Source: Ferrithrix thermotolerans DSM 19514
GTDB taxonomy: Bacteria > Actinomycetota > Acidimicrobiia > Acidimicrobiales > Ilumatobacteraceae
Length of the DNA stretch: 13,101 nucleotides
Direction: 5' to 3'
Assembly (NCBI GenBank): GCA_945860575.1
Contig: CAMAQQ010000014.1
Coordinates: 1-13,101 of the forward strand
Part shown: one piece after another, positions 1 to 6,394 of the stretch
How positions within the stretch are numbered: position 1 is the stretch's first letter
Layout: every line of letters begins with the position of its first letter
Position numbers and translations under genes: made by a program
Notes under the pieces: model-generated
Seen by the model: the letters and a program-made list of their open reading frames with translations, nothing else
Told to the model about the DNA's origin: nothing
Database searches by the model: none

Positions 1-569
1 TCGTCATGTGCTGCCCACGAACGCCATGAAGCCATTGCACCAAGCCACGAAAGCGGAATTCTTCCTGAAAATGGTCTCACAAAGAGGACTTGCGTCGATT
101 TTGCTGAGCGCAATAAACGCAACAAACTCACGATTATTTTGTCACGGCGCCCAGAAGACCCTGCGTTTTCAATAACAAAATCATCATTTGAAACTGACAC
201 CCCGTAGGTGCCAAATTCGATTAGTGCACGCAAAGTTTTCAGAGTCAGTGTCGGCAATTTCGCATAATCTAAAAAGAATTCAAGTGTCGTCCGATAGGCC
301 CGAAACTTGACTTTTTCAGTGTCTTGTTGGGTGGTGCTTGCTTTGTCGCGCAACTCAATTTCGCTTTTGAAGTCTTGTGTCGCGACGTATACGAGGTGCA
401 AATAACGCTCGATAAAGTCGCCCAACAGAATGTCGTAGTACCGCTCAGAGCGCACCACTCCGTGATAGTCGTCTAAAAGCTGTTTGATGCGATCAAATAA
501 GACTGGTCTCGCAATTTCGATTTCGTCTAGTCCCGCACTAACTCGTTGTGCGTTCCAGACGATACTCAC
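1..569 (-). CDS. Partial protein, possibly LIC12162-like surface-carbohydrate transferase
   Basis: The reading frame is open from a GTG at 569 to the left edge, giving 189 complete codons and no stop, so the 3' end lies outside the window. A TAA immediately precedes the GTG in frame, so this is the earliest possible start. The product is soluble, with no signal peptide or membrane segment. Residues about 24-60 (HG at 35-36, then SERYYDILLG and a tyrosine- and leucine-rich helix) resemble, from memory, the HGVxxSxRYWxILLG signature of the LIC12162/TIGR04331 transferases linked to surface polysaccharides. Those proteins carry an extra N-terminal region that is missing here, so kinship rather than membership is proposed. 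There is no Shine-Dalgarno; a -10-like hexamer lies 7 nt upstream. It is divergent from the thioesterase gene. The coding call is fairly safe; the function is weak. Confidence 0.55.
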   Translation of the reverse strand, partial: MSIVWNAQRVSAGLDEIEIARPVLFDRIKQLLDDYHGVVRSERYYDILLGDFIERYLHLVYVATQDFKSEIELRDKASTTQQDTEKVKFRAYRTTLEFFLDYAKLPTLTLKTLRALIEFGTYGVSVSNDDFVIENAGSSGRRDKIIVSLLRLLRSAKSTQVLFVRPFSGRIPLSWLGAMASWRSWAAHD

Positions 570-576
570 TTATTTA

Positions 577-582
577 ATCGTA
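577..582 (-). promoter_or_regulatory. -10 hexamer of a likely leaderless promoter
   Basis: On the minus strand the hexamer TACGAT ends 7 nt before the GTG at 569. This fits the actinobacterial TANNNT -10 at the distance expected when transcription starts at the start codon. No purine-rich ribosome site is present and no clear -35 was found. The match is by eye and short. Confidence 0.4.
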
Positions 583-654
583 TCTGCGACCAAAGAATAA
601 GAGAAGCAATATCAAAGTACAAGAACAGACAAAATTACATGTCAGAATGGAGCA

Positions 655-1509
655 GTGCAATCACCACTTGATGACCTAATAAAACTATTGGATCTTGAAG
701 TTATCGAAGTAAATATCTTTCGTGGTGTGTCGCCTAGTGAAAATAGACAAAGAGTTTTTGGCGGTCAAGTTGCTGGCCAAGCATTAATTGCCGCATCACG
801 AACAGTCGACGACAAATCACGACAAGTTCACTCACTCCACGCGTATTTTTTGCGCCCAGGTGATCCGACTGTGCCGATTCTCTACGAAGTTGATCGCATT
901 CGTGACGGCAAGAGTTTTACAACTCGCCGTGTAATTGCAATTCAACATGGCAAAGCGATTTTTAACTTGCAAGCAAGTTTCCAAATTCACGAAGAGGGCC
1001 TGGAGCATCACATAGAAATGCCCAATGATTTGCCGAGAGCCGAAACACTTCCGGACTTCAAAGAAAGAATGACGCCATACAAAGACAAAATGGGCGAGTG
1101 GTTTGACCACCCAAGACCGATTGATCTTAGGTACATCGACTCTGATCCGATCTCGAGAAAAGATGTGGTAAGTGCAGGTCAGAAACTTTGGATGCGTGCC
1201 GATGGAAAACTTCCGGATGATCCGGTGTTGCATGCGTGCATCGTTACTTATGCAAGCGATATGTCGCTTTTAGACACCACGCTTTTACCGCATGGTCGCG
1301 CGTGGACCGACCAAGGAATTCAAATGGCGAGTCTGGATCACGTTATGTGGTTTCATCGACCGTTTCGCGCTGATGAATGGTTGCTCTACGACCAACTTGC
1401 AATTTCATCTTCAAACGCCCGTGGCATTGCCAGTGGCTCGATTTTTACCGAGTCAGGGGAACTAGCGGTAACAGTTGTGCAAGAAGGACTTACTCGACTA
1501 GTTAATTGA
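655..1509 (+). CDS. tesB: Acyl-CoA thioesterase II
   Basis: Hydrolyses acyl-CoA to free fatty acid and CoA in the cytosol. The 284 residues align end to end with E. coli TesB (286 aa). The first hotdog domain carries VFGGQVAGQAL (34-44) and HSLHAYFLRPGD (59-70). The second carries YASDMSLL (199-206), DHVMWFHRPF (228-237) and VQEG (275-278). The catalytic triad of TesB (Asp, Thr, Gln) maps to D202, S226 and Q276, with Ser conservatively replacing Thr. The start is a GTG that reproduces the family N-terminus; GGAG lies 2 nt before it, which is unusually close, and nearby ATGs are out of frame. It is monocistronic, divergent from the partial gene on the left and convergent with mreB, with 13 nt between stop codons. 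Family certain; physiological substrate not inferable. Confidence 0.93.
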   Translation: MQSPLDDLIKLLDLEVIEVNIFRGVSPSENRQRVFGGQVAGQALIAASRTVDDKSRQVHSLHAYFLRPGDPTVPILYEVDRIRDGKSFTTRRVIAIQHGKAIFNLQASFQIHEEGLEHHIEMPNDLPRAETLPDFKERMTPYKDKMGEWFDHPRPIDLRYIDSDPISRKDVVSAGQKLWMRADGKLPDDPVLHACIVTYASDMSLLDTTLLPHGRAWTDQGIQMASLDHVMWFHRPFRADEWLLYDQLAISSSNARGIASGSIFTESGELAVTVVQEGLTRLVN

Positions 1510-1522
1510 AGCGCAAGCCGCG

Positions 1523-2539
1523 TTACTCGTTTAGATCTCGGCGCGAGTCCATGAATAACGAACGCAACTCAGAGAAATTCTCGACACAATGGCCGGCGCC
1601 GAGAACCACGGCCTCAAGGGCATCGTTTGAAAGAACTATCGGAACATTTGTATCCCTTGCGATTCGCTCTCCCATCCCAGTTAAAAGGGCCCCACCGCCG
1701 ACCAGATACATTCCCCGTTTAAGAAAATCTTGCGCCAACTCTGGAGGAGCGGCCCCAAGGCAACGAATCACCGAATCAACCATCTGAGTAACTACCGGAT
1801 CAATTGCTTCACGAATTTCGGTGGCTGTCAAAACAATCGTCTTGGGCAAACCCGAAACTAAATCTCGACCTCGCACCTCTGCATCTATGAGATTTGGCAT
1901 CGGGATTGCACTTCCGATTGTTTTCTTTATCATCTCGGCGGTGCGTTCACCAATTGCAATACCATGAGTGCGACGCACATACGCTTGAATCTCAGAATCA
2001 ATATCAAAACTTCCAACACGCACTGCCTCAAGGGCGACAATGCCCCCCAAACTGATGACTGCGGTCTCGGTTGTGCCACCACCGATGTCGATTACAAGGT
2101 TTCCAACTGGCTCGTTAATCGGCAAGTCTGCACCAATCGCCGCGGCAATTGGTTGCTCAAGTAACTGCGCATCAGCCGCACCCGCCCTGCGCGTTGCATC
2201 TGTAACAGCCCGACGCTCAACTTCGGTAATTGCTGATGGTACACATATCAAAACTTTGGGACGAGAGAATCGAGATACACCAGCGCGTTGCAGCAACAGT
2301 CGAATCATTTTTTCGGTGACTTCGAAGTCTGTTATAGCGCCACCACGCAACGGGCGAACGGCGACGATGTTTCCAGGGGTTCGTCCGATCATTTGCCACG
2401 CATCTTCACCAGTAGCCAGAACGTCTCCGGTGCTTCGATTGACAGCAATCACAGTCGGCTCATTTATTACGATTCCGTCCCCTTTTCTATAAACAAGGGT
2501 GTTTGCAGTGCCGAGATCGATTGCAAGGTCTTTAGCCAT
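1523..2539 (-). CDS. mreB: MreB/Mbl-type bacterial actin
   Basis: Actin-like ATPase that forms membrane-bound filaments and guides lateral cell-wall synthesis. The 338 residues are full length for the family. The nucleotide motifs are present: phosphate 1 DLGTANT (8-14), phosphate 2 DIGGGTTETAV (151-161) and the adenosine motif VGGGALLTGMG (280-290). The central motif reads LEQPIAAAIG (127-136), whereas MreB normally has EEP; Q129 falls where the catalytic Glu sits and where actin has Gln137. The hydrophobic membrane loop seen in Thermotoga MreB is here more polar (SRFSRP, 89-94). There is no mreC, mreD, rodA or pbp2 nearby. It is the last gene of moaE - small membrane protein - mreB, and its ATG overlaps the previous stop in TAATG, so translation is probably coupled. 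A weak AAGAAAG precedes the start. Confidence 0.95.
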   Translation of the reverse strand: MAKDLAIDLGTANTLVYRKGDGIVINEPTVIAVNRSTGDVLATGEDAWQMIGRTPGNIVAVRPLRGGAITDFEVTEKMIRLLLQRAGVSRFSRPKVLICVPSAITEVERRAVTDATRRAGAADAQLLEQPIAAAIGADLPINEPVGNLVIDIGGGTTETAVISLGGIVALEAVRVGSFDIDSEIQAYVRRTHGIAIGERTAEMIKKTIGSAIPMPNLIDAEVRGRDLVSGLPKTIVLTATEIREAIDPVVTQMVDSVIRCLGAAPPELAQDFLKRGMYLVGGGALLTGMGERIARDTNVPIVLSNDALEAVVLGAGHCVENFSELRSLFMDSRRDLNE

Positions 2540-2769
2540 TATTGATTCTTTCTTGAATTTCGTTCATTGACGTCGCGCAATTGCCTGCGAACTTTATCGC
2601 GCGAGAGACTTGAGAGTGCATCTAGATGACGATGAAATGCTTCGGCTCCTTGCGGTGAAAGTGGCTTTCGTTCTTGGGTCAAAGTCAAAAATGCAAGTGC
2701 GCACGCACTGACGATTGAAACTGCTGCAAAGAAAACTGCAATCGACGAAGCTGCCAGAATCATTATCAA
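2539..2769 (-). CDS. Small single-pass membrane protein coupled to mreB
   Basis: Not recognised as a named family. The 76 residues hold one strongly hydrophobic segment (about 3-29, rich in Ala, Ile, Val and Phe) followed by a basic cytoplasmic-type tail of about 45 residues. The tail's stretch 41-70 is probably helical, with alternating Arg/Lys and Asp/Glu. By the positive-inside rule the tail should face the cytoplasm. The start given is a TTG overlapping the moaE stop in TTGA; an ATG two codons on (2763) would give 74 residues and is equally plausible. Its stop overlaps the mreB ATG by one base. The tight overlaps on both sides, and a hydrophobic segment where non-coding DNA would rarely give one, argue that the gene is real. 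A role near MreB is inference from context only. Confidence 0.75.
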   Translation of the reverse strand: MIMILAASSIAVFFAAVSIVSACALAFLTLTQERKPLSPQGAEAFHRHLDALSSLSRDKVRRQLRDVNERNSRKNQ

Positions 2770-3263
2770 ACAGTACTTTCTACTGAACGACCAGTTCGTG
2801 GGCGAGAAATCTCGTTGCTATTTGTGCCCCAATCTGAACCTTGTTTCCAATGTTCTTGCTTCCAAATCGGAACTGATTCTTTCAGCGTGTCAATTGCAAA
2901 CTGGGCCGCCGAAAATGCCTCGGGGCGATGCGGCGACGAAACTGAAACTAAAACTGATGATTCACCAAGACTTAGATTTCCGACACGGTGAATTAATGCG
3001 ACGCGTCCGAGATCAGTCCACCGTGCACGCATCTCATCAACTATTAACTTAAGTTTTGAAATCACTTGGGTGTTGTAAGCCTCATAAGTCAGCGAAGTGA
3101 CATCTGTCCTTCCTTCGGCATGATCGCGCACGACCCCAGAAAAAACGACCACGGCGCCACACGATGGAAGAACCGACCAGTCGTATACGTCGCCGACATT
3201 CAAAACATTTTCGGTCAATTCAAGCCACGTATCTTCGTTTTTGAGAATTTGCTGATGCGGCAT
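2766..3263 (-). CDS. moaE: Molybdopterin synthase catalytic subunit MoaE
   Basis: Large subunit of molybdopterin synthase, which transfers sulfur from the thiocarboxylated MoaD C-terminus to precursor Z (cPMP) in molybdenum cofactor synthesis. Family motifs in order: GAVVVFSGVVRDH (36-48), LTYEAY (58-63), HRVGNLSLGESSVLV (92-106) and the catalytic block KESVPIWKQE (128-137). K128 and K135 keep the spacing of E. coli Lys119 and Lys126. Length 165 against the usual 140-150; the last 20 residues look like a disordered tail. No moaD, moaA or moaC is in the window. It heads the operon with the small membrane protein and mreB. There is no Shine-Dalgarno; a -10-like hexamer 8 nt upstream suggests a leaderless mRNA. 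Confidence 0.92.
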   Translation of the reverse strand: MPHQQILKNEDTWLELTENVLNVGDVYDWSVLPSCGAVVVFSGVVRDHAEGRTDVTSLTYEAYNTQVISKLKLIVDEMRARWTDLGRVALIHRVGNLSLGESSVLVSVSSPHRPEAFSAAQFAIDTLKESVPIWKQEHWKQGSDWGTNSNEISRPRTGRSVESTV

Positions 3264-3271
3264 CGTTTTTA

Positions 3272-3277
3272 AGTGTA
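3272..3277 (-). promoter_or_regulatory. -10 hexamer of moaE, likely leaderless
   Basis: TACACT on the minus strand ends 8 nt before the moaE ATG at 3263, fitting TANNNT at leaderless distance. The sequence between is A-rich and has no ribosome site. It shares the 35-base divergent gap with the -10 of the Zincin_2 gene, so the two polymerase footprints must overlap. Confidence 0.4.
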
Positions 3278-3286
3278 CGGTCTGCG

Positions 3287-3292
3287 TAGCAT
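3287..3292 (+). promoter_or_regulatory. -10 hexamer of the Zincin_2 gene, likely leaderless
   Basis: TAGCAT ends 6 nt before the ATG at 3299. There is no purine-rich ribosome site between them, and the whole gap to the divergent moaE start is 35 bases, too short for two ordinary promoters with leaders. A convincing -35 was not found. Confidence 0.45.
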
Positions 3293-3298
3293 CAGTTC

Positions 3299-4510
3299 AT
3301 GTCTCAGGATCCACATGAGCAAGAACCAACGGGCATGCCGTTTTTTGCGGAGATTATGAAGGCGATGTCAAGTCAATCCCCAGTTCATTGGGATATGGCG
3401 CGTCAGATTGCAATGACAACTGCGACGAATTCAAATTCGAACTCAACCGGTGAACCAAATGTAGACCCAGGCGTCAGAATTGCAATTCAACAACTTGCTG
3501 CTGTTGCCGATCTGCATGTTCGTGACGTAACTGGTTTAGCAACTAGCCGCACGGGAGATGTGCCACTTATCGATGTCGTGAATCGTTCAATGTGGGTCCA
3601 CCACACGCTGGCAAGTTACAAGCCGCTGTTTACAGAATTTGCGACTTCTATCTCTGGACAAACAGTTATACAACCAGTCGGTGCACAGGACGATTTAAAC
3701 GAAACGGATCACACGGGCGAGATTAATGCGATGATGGGCAACCTCATAAAGATGATGGCTCCAGCGATGCTCGGTATGTCAGTTGGCTCGATGATTGGTC
3801 AACTCGCGTTGCGAGCATTCGGGCAATATGATTTGCCGTTGCCCCGCGAACCACGCGAGCAACTTTTATTTGTCGCGCGTAATTGTGAAGAGTTTGCCAA
3901 TGATTGGAGTATCAACATCTCTGATATGCAAATGTGGCTACTTGTACAAGAACTCACTTTTCATGCCATTTATCAAAATCAGGTTATTCGTGCGACAGTC
4001 ACAGATGCCGTCAAAAAACACGTAAGTGGATTTAGACCCAGCCCAGATGCTCTCGCCGAACGATTAAGCAAGATTGATGTAACCAGCAGTGACCCAGCCG
4101 CAATGATGCAAAAACTACTTGGTGACCCGAGTTTGTTGCTTGGCGCCGTGCGATCACCAGAGCAAGAAACACTTGCACCAAAACTAGACGCAATGATAAG
4201 TGCGATAGTTGGTTATGTCGATCATGTCGTCGACACTGTTGGCGCACGAATTATCGGTAATGGTGCACAAATTTCTGAAGCCGTGCGCAGACGCAGGGTC
4301 GAGACTCGATCTCAGGATCAATTTGTTGAACAACTTCTCGGCTTGCGACTGACCACCAAACAAATAGATGAAGGTCATGGGTTTATAAGTGGAGTAATTG
4401 ACCGCGCCGGTTTTGATGGTCTCTCAGGATTGTGGTCAAAGCCTGGCAATTTGCCGACGCCCAATGAAATCGTGGCACCCGGTTTATGGTTAGAAAGAAT
4501 CAACTTTTAG
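3299..4510 (+). CDS. Zincin_2 (DUF2342) family protein with a lost zinc motif
   Basis: Member of the family named 'putative hydrolase' or 'zinc-dependent metalloprotease' in Actinobacteria; the biological role is unknown. The order of elements fits: a polar N-terminus, the glycine- and methionine-rich helix AMLGMSVGSMIGQLALRAFGQYDLPLPR (156-183, cited in two parts: AMLGMSVGSMIG and QYDLPLPR), the metal-motif helix (214-225), the GYVDHVVDTVG helix (305-315), the arginine run RRRR (330-333), the LLGLRLTTKQ segment (346-355) and the family-type C-terminus ending in WLERI. Zinc members carry HExxH; here it reads Q217-E218-L-T-F221, so both His are missing. The Glu expected before GYVDHV is V304. 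A pseudoenzyme or non-catalytic role is inferred; some actinobacterial relatives also deviate at the first His (recollection). Its 3' end overlaps the convergent MFS gene by 11 nt. Confidence 0.8.
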   Translation: MSQDPHEQEPTGMPFFAEIMKAMSSQSPVHWDMARQIAMTTATNSNSNSTGEPNVDPGVRIAIQQLAAVADLHVRDVTGLATSRTGDVPLIDVVNRSMWVHHTLASYKPLFTEFATSISGQTVIQPVGAQDDLNETDHTGEINAMMGNLIKMMAPAMLGMSVGSMIGQLALRAFGQYDLPLPREPREQLLFVARNCEEFANDWSINISDMQMWLLVQELTFHAIYQNQVIRATVTDAVKKHVSGFRPSPDALAERLSKIDVTSSDPAAMMQKLLGDPSLLLGAVRSPEQETLAPKLDAMISAIVGYVDHVVDTVGARIIGNGAQISEAVRRRRVETRSQDQFVEQLLGLRLTTKQIDEGHGFISGVIDRAGFDGLSGLWSKPGNLPTPNEIVAPGLWLERINF

Positions 4511-5621
4511 ATGCACTGAAATTTGCCGTAAGAAAAAAGAGCAATCCCATCGCACTTGCAACACCAACAATTGCGAAACCGACTGCGCCAGAAAATGTAA
4601 AAACTACCGCGGCCAAACCAGAACTTACCCAAACAAGTTGGTTTATTGTTTCAAACTTGACAAAAGTTCGAGCGCGATTTGCATCTGGTGCTTCGCGTTG
4701 GACGATTGATTCAAACGCCAGACGACCGATTGAACCCATGCCATTACAAACTGCGATCAAAACGATGCCGGCTGCTATGCCACCGAACACTCCAGAGAGA
4801 ACTCCAGTCACACTGATCACGGCTAGCGAAACAACCATCATTGTTCGCTCAGAAATCAAACGACGCAACAACGGCGAAACTGCGTTCGCCAGCATTGTCG
4901 CAAGCGACGATAGGCCGAGGGCAAGCGCAAACCAAGCGGTACCCGCCCGTTCGTCACGCAACCAGAACGCAACATGAAAAAACAAGAAGCCAACTATTCC
5001 GCGCAGAAGCATCATTGACAATGCGGCATGGCGAACACCCGAACCTTGTAGCTCGATAATCTCGGCTTCGTTTGCCGTATTGGGCGTCGTCGCGACATGG
5101 CGTGGCAACTGAAGAGATACAAGTCCTGCTAAACCAAACATCAACGCCGACATCGAGAGCGTTAAACGCGAGTCAACCAGTTGTAGCAATCCTGCCGGCA
5201 CAGCGGCACAAAATCCGACAAGTCCAGCAAGCAAGCCAAGATTTCCGTTTGCGGCTACCAACTCTTGATCGCTACCAACCAGTGTTGGAACTAAGGCGGT
5301 TTTGCTGACAGCGTATGTTCGCGAAAGTACAAGCGAGATAAATGCAAGTGGAAATAACGCGACAGAGCTGATGCGCGGGATCATCAAAACAACGGTGATG
5401 CATCGCAAAACATTGACGATCAAGACAGTGATCCGTCTTCCTCCTGGAACACGATCAATCACTGGTCCGATGAATGGGGCGATCACGGCAAATGGCGCGA
5501 GGCTGATCGCCAAAAACATCAAGACTTTGCTGCGCGCCGCATCTGGACTAATAGATAGGAAGAGCGAATCAGCGAGTGCGATCGCAAATGCGGCTTCGCC
5601 GCATGCGGTAAGCGCATGCAC
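4500..5621 (-). CDS. MFS transporter, start uncertain
   Basis: Integral membrane permease of the major facilitator superfamily; substrate not inferable. About twelve hydrophobic segments are visible, with a cytoplasmic loop near residues 175-200. The loop after the second helix carries motif A in the form GPVIDRVPGGRR. The only canonical start in frame is the GTG at 5621, giving 373 residues. The frame stays open for about 19 more codons upstream, to just inside the end of regX3, and those codons (PLRRLGR before the GTG) look like a normal MFS N-terminus. Translation may therefore begin earlier at a rare codon: an ATA at 5678 overlapping the regX3 TAG, or an ATT at 5672. No ribosome site is evident. 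It is the last gene of the phosphate run, 53 nt after the regX3 stop on the GTG reading, which hints at control by phosphate. Confidence 0.82.
   Translation of the reverse strand: MHALTACGEAAFAIALADSLFLSISPDAARSKVLMFLAISLAPFAVIAPFIGPVIDRVPGGRRITVLIVNVLRCITVVLMIPRISSVALFPLAFISLVLSRTYAVSKTALVPTLVGSDQELVAANGNLGLLAGLVGFCAAVPAGLLQLVDSRLTLSMSALMFGLAGLVSLQLPRHVATTPNTANEAEIIELQGSGVRHAALSMMLLRGIVGFLFFHVAFWLRDERAGTAWFALALGLSSLATMLANAVSPLLRRLISERTMMVVSLAVISVTGVLSGVFGGIAAGIVLIAVCNGMGSIGRLAFESIVQREAPDANRARTFVKFETINQLVWVSSGLAAVVFTFSGAVGFAIVGVASAMGLLFFLTANFSASKS
5588..5619 (-). repeat. Two overlapping, mutually exclusive hairpins at the MFS start
   Basis: In the minus-strand mRNA, GCATGCG (5619-5613), a 5-nt loop and CGCATGC (5607-5601) form a perfect 7-bp stem. 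ATGCGGC (5604-5598), a GAA loop and GCCGCAT (5594-5588) form a second perfect 7-bp stem. The 3' arm of the first and the 5' arm of the second share four bases, so only one can form fully at a time. The first begins within the GTG start codon. No T-tract follows, so this is not an ordinary intrinsic terminator. The region is also coding, which may explain it without regulation. Confidence 0.5.
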
Positions 5622-5674
5622 CCTGCCGAGTCGTCTAAGTGGTGATGCTGGTGTAAGCCCTGAGCTCGAAATTT

Positions 5675-6394
5675 CTATGCGACTATTTTCTCGTATTTAT
5701 AGCCCAGTCCGCGGATGGTCACAACGAGTTGTGGATCTGAAGGCTCTTTTTCGATTTTCGCTCGCAAGCGCTTCACATGAACATCCAAAGTTTTGGTGTC
5801 ACCAAAGTAGTCATTTCCCCAAACCCGATCAATAAGTGTCTCTCGGGTCAATACGCGACCAGCGTTGGACATCAATATATATAGTAGTTCGAATTCTTTT
5901 AGCGGTAGTTTTGTGACATCTCCACGAATTGTTACGACATGTTGTTCGGGATCAATTGAGACTCCGCCTATCGAGACTGTTCCGATACCAGAATTTGCAT
6001 CTGCCGTGCTTGAAAGAATGCCGCGACGCAGCGCGGCCCGCAATCGTGCGACGAGTTCACGCAGGCGATAAGGCTTGACAATATAATCATCGGCCCCGAC
6101 TTCAAGACCTACAACGGTGTCGATTTCGGCACCTTTGGCCGAAACCATGATGATCGGCACCGTGCTCTTTTTTCGAATTTCACGACAAACATCCGTGCCA
6201 GAGATTTTTGGCAGCATCACATCCAACAAAACAGCGTCTGGACGAACAGCATCAAAAATGGCGAGTGCTTCGGCGCCATCACGGGCTACTTCAACTCGAA
6301 ATCCCTCACGCTTTAACCCGACTTGAAGTGCTTCAATAAATGACTCTTCGTCGTCTACGACCAAAATTGTTGGTAGCGAATTAGTGATCGTCAT
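5675..6394 (-). CDS. regX3: OmpR/PhoB-family response regulator, RegX3-like
   Basis: DNA-binding response regulator paired with the upstream kinase, probably controlling genes for phosphate starvation. The receiver domain (8-122) has the acidic pair D14-D15, the phosphoacceptor D58 in LLDVMLP, S85 and K107 in VKPY. The winged-helix effector (about 136-236) carries LPLKEFELLYIL (163-174) and ends in the family-typical TIRGLGYKYE. Length 239 is normal for PhoB/RegX3. Its ATG overlaps the senX3 stop in ATGA, and AGGAG stands 8 nt before the start, inside the end of senX3. The RegX3 name rests on pairing with a SenX3-like kinase and phoU in an actinobacterial context; PhoP or MtrA-type regulators are less likely given those neighbours. 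Confidence 0.88.
   Translation of the reverse strand: MTITNSLPTILVVDDEESFIEALQVGLKREGFRVEVARDGAEALAIFDAVRPDAVLLDVMLPKISGTDVCREIRKKSTVPIIMVSAKGAEIDTVVGLEVGADDYIVKPYRLRELVARLRAALRRGILSSTADANSGIGTVSIGGVSIDPEQHVVTIRGDVTKLPLKEFELLYILMSNAGRVLTRETLIDRVWGNDYFGDTKTLDVHVKRLRAKIEKEPSDPQLVVTIRGLGYKYEKIVA

Noticed and set aside
832..1233. Open frame of 133 codons on the minus strand inside the thioesterase gene
   Set aside because: It lies wholly within tesB, which has full-length family similarity, and its own product shows no recognisable motif.
1510..1522. GC-rich inverted piece between tesB and mreB as a shared terminator
   Set aside because: Only a few bases can pair and there is no T-tract in either direction.
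2040..2492. Open frame of 150 codons opposite mreB
   Set aside because: Shadow of a highly conserved gene; no ribosome site or motif.
4486..4977. Open frame of 163 codons on the plus strand opposite the MFS gene
   Set aside because: It is antisense to membrane-helix codons and its composition (Thr, Ala, Pro, Arg) is what the complement of such codons gives.
5588..5619. Intrinsic terminator between regX3 and the MFS gene
   Set aside because: The stems are perfect but no T-tract follows on either strand, and the sequence is in frame with an MFS N-terminus.
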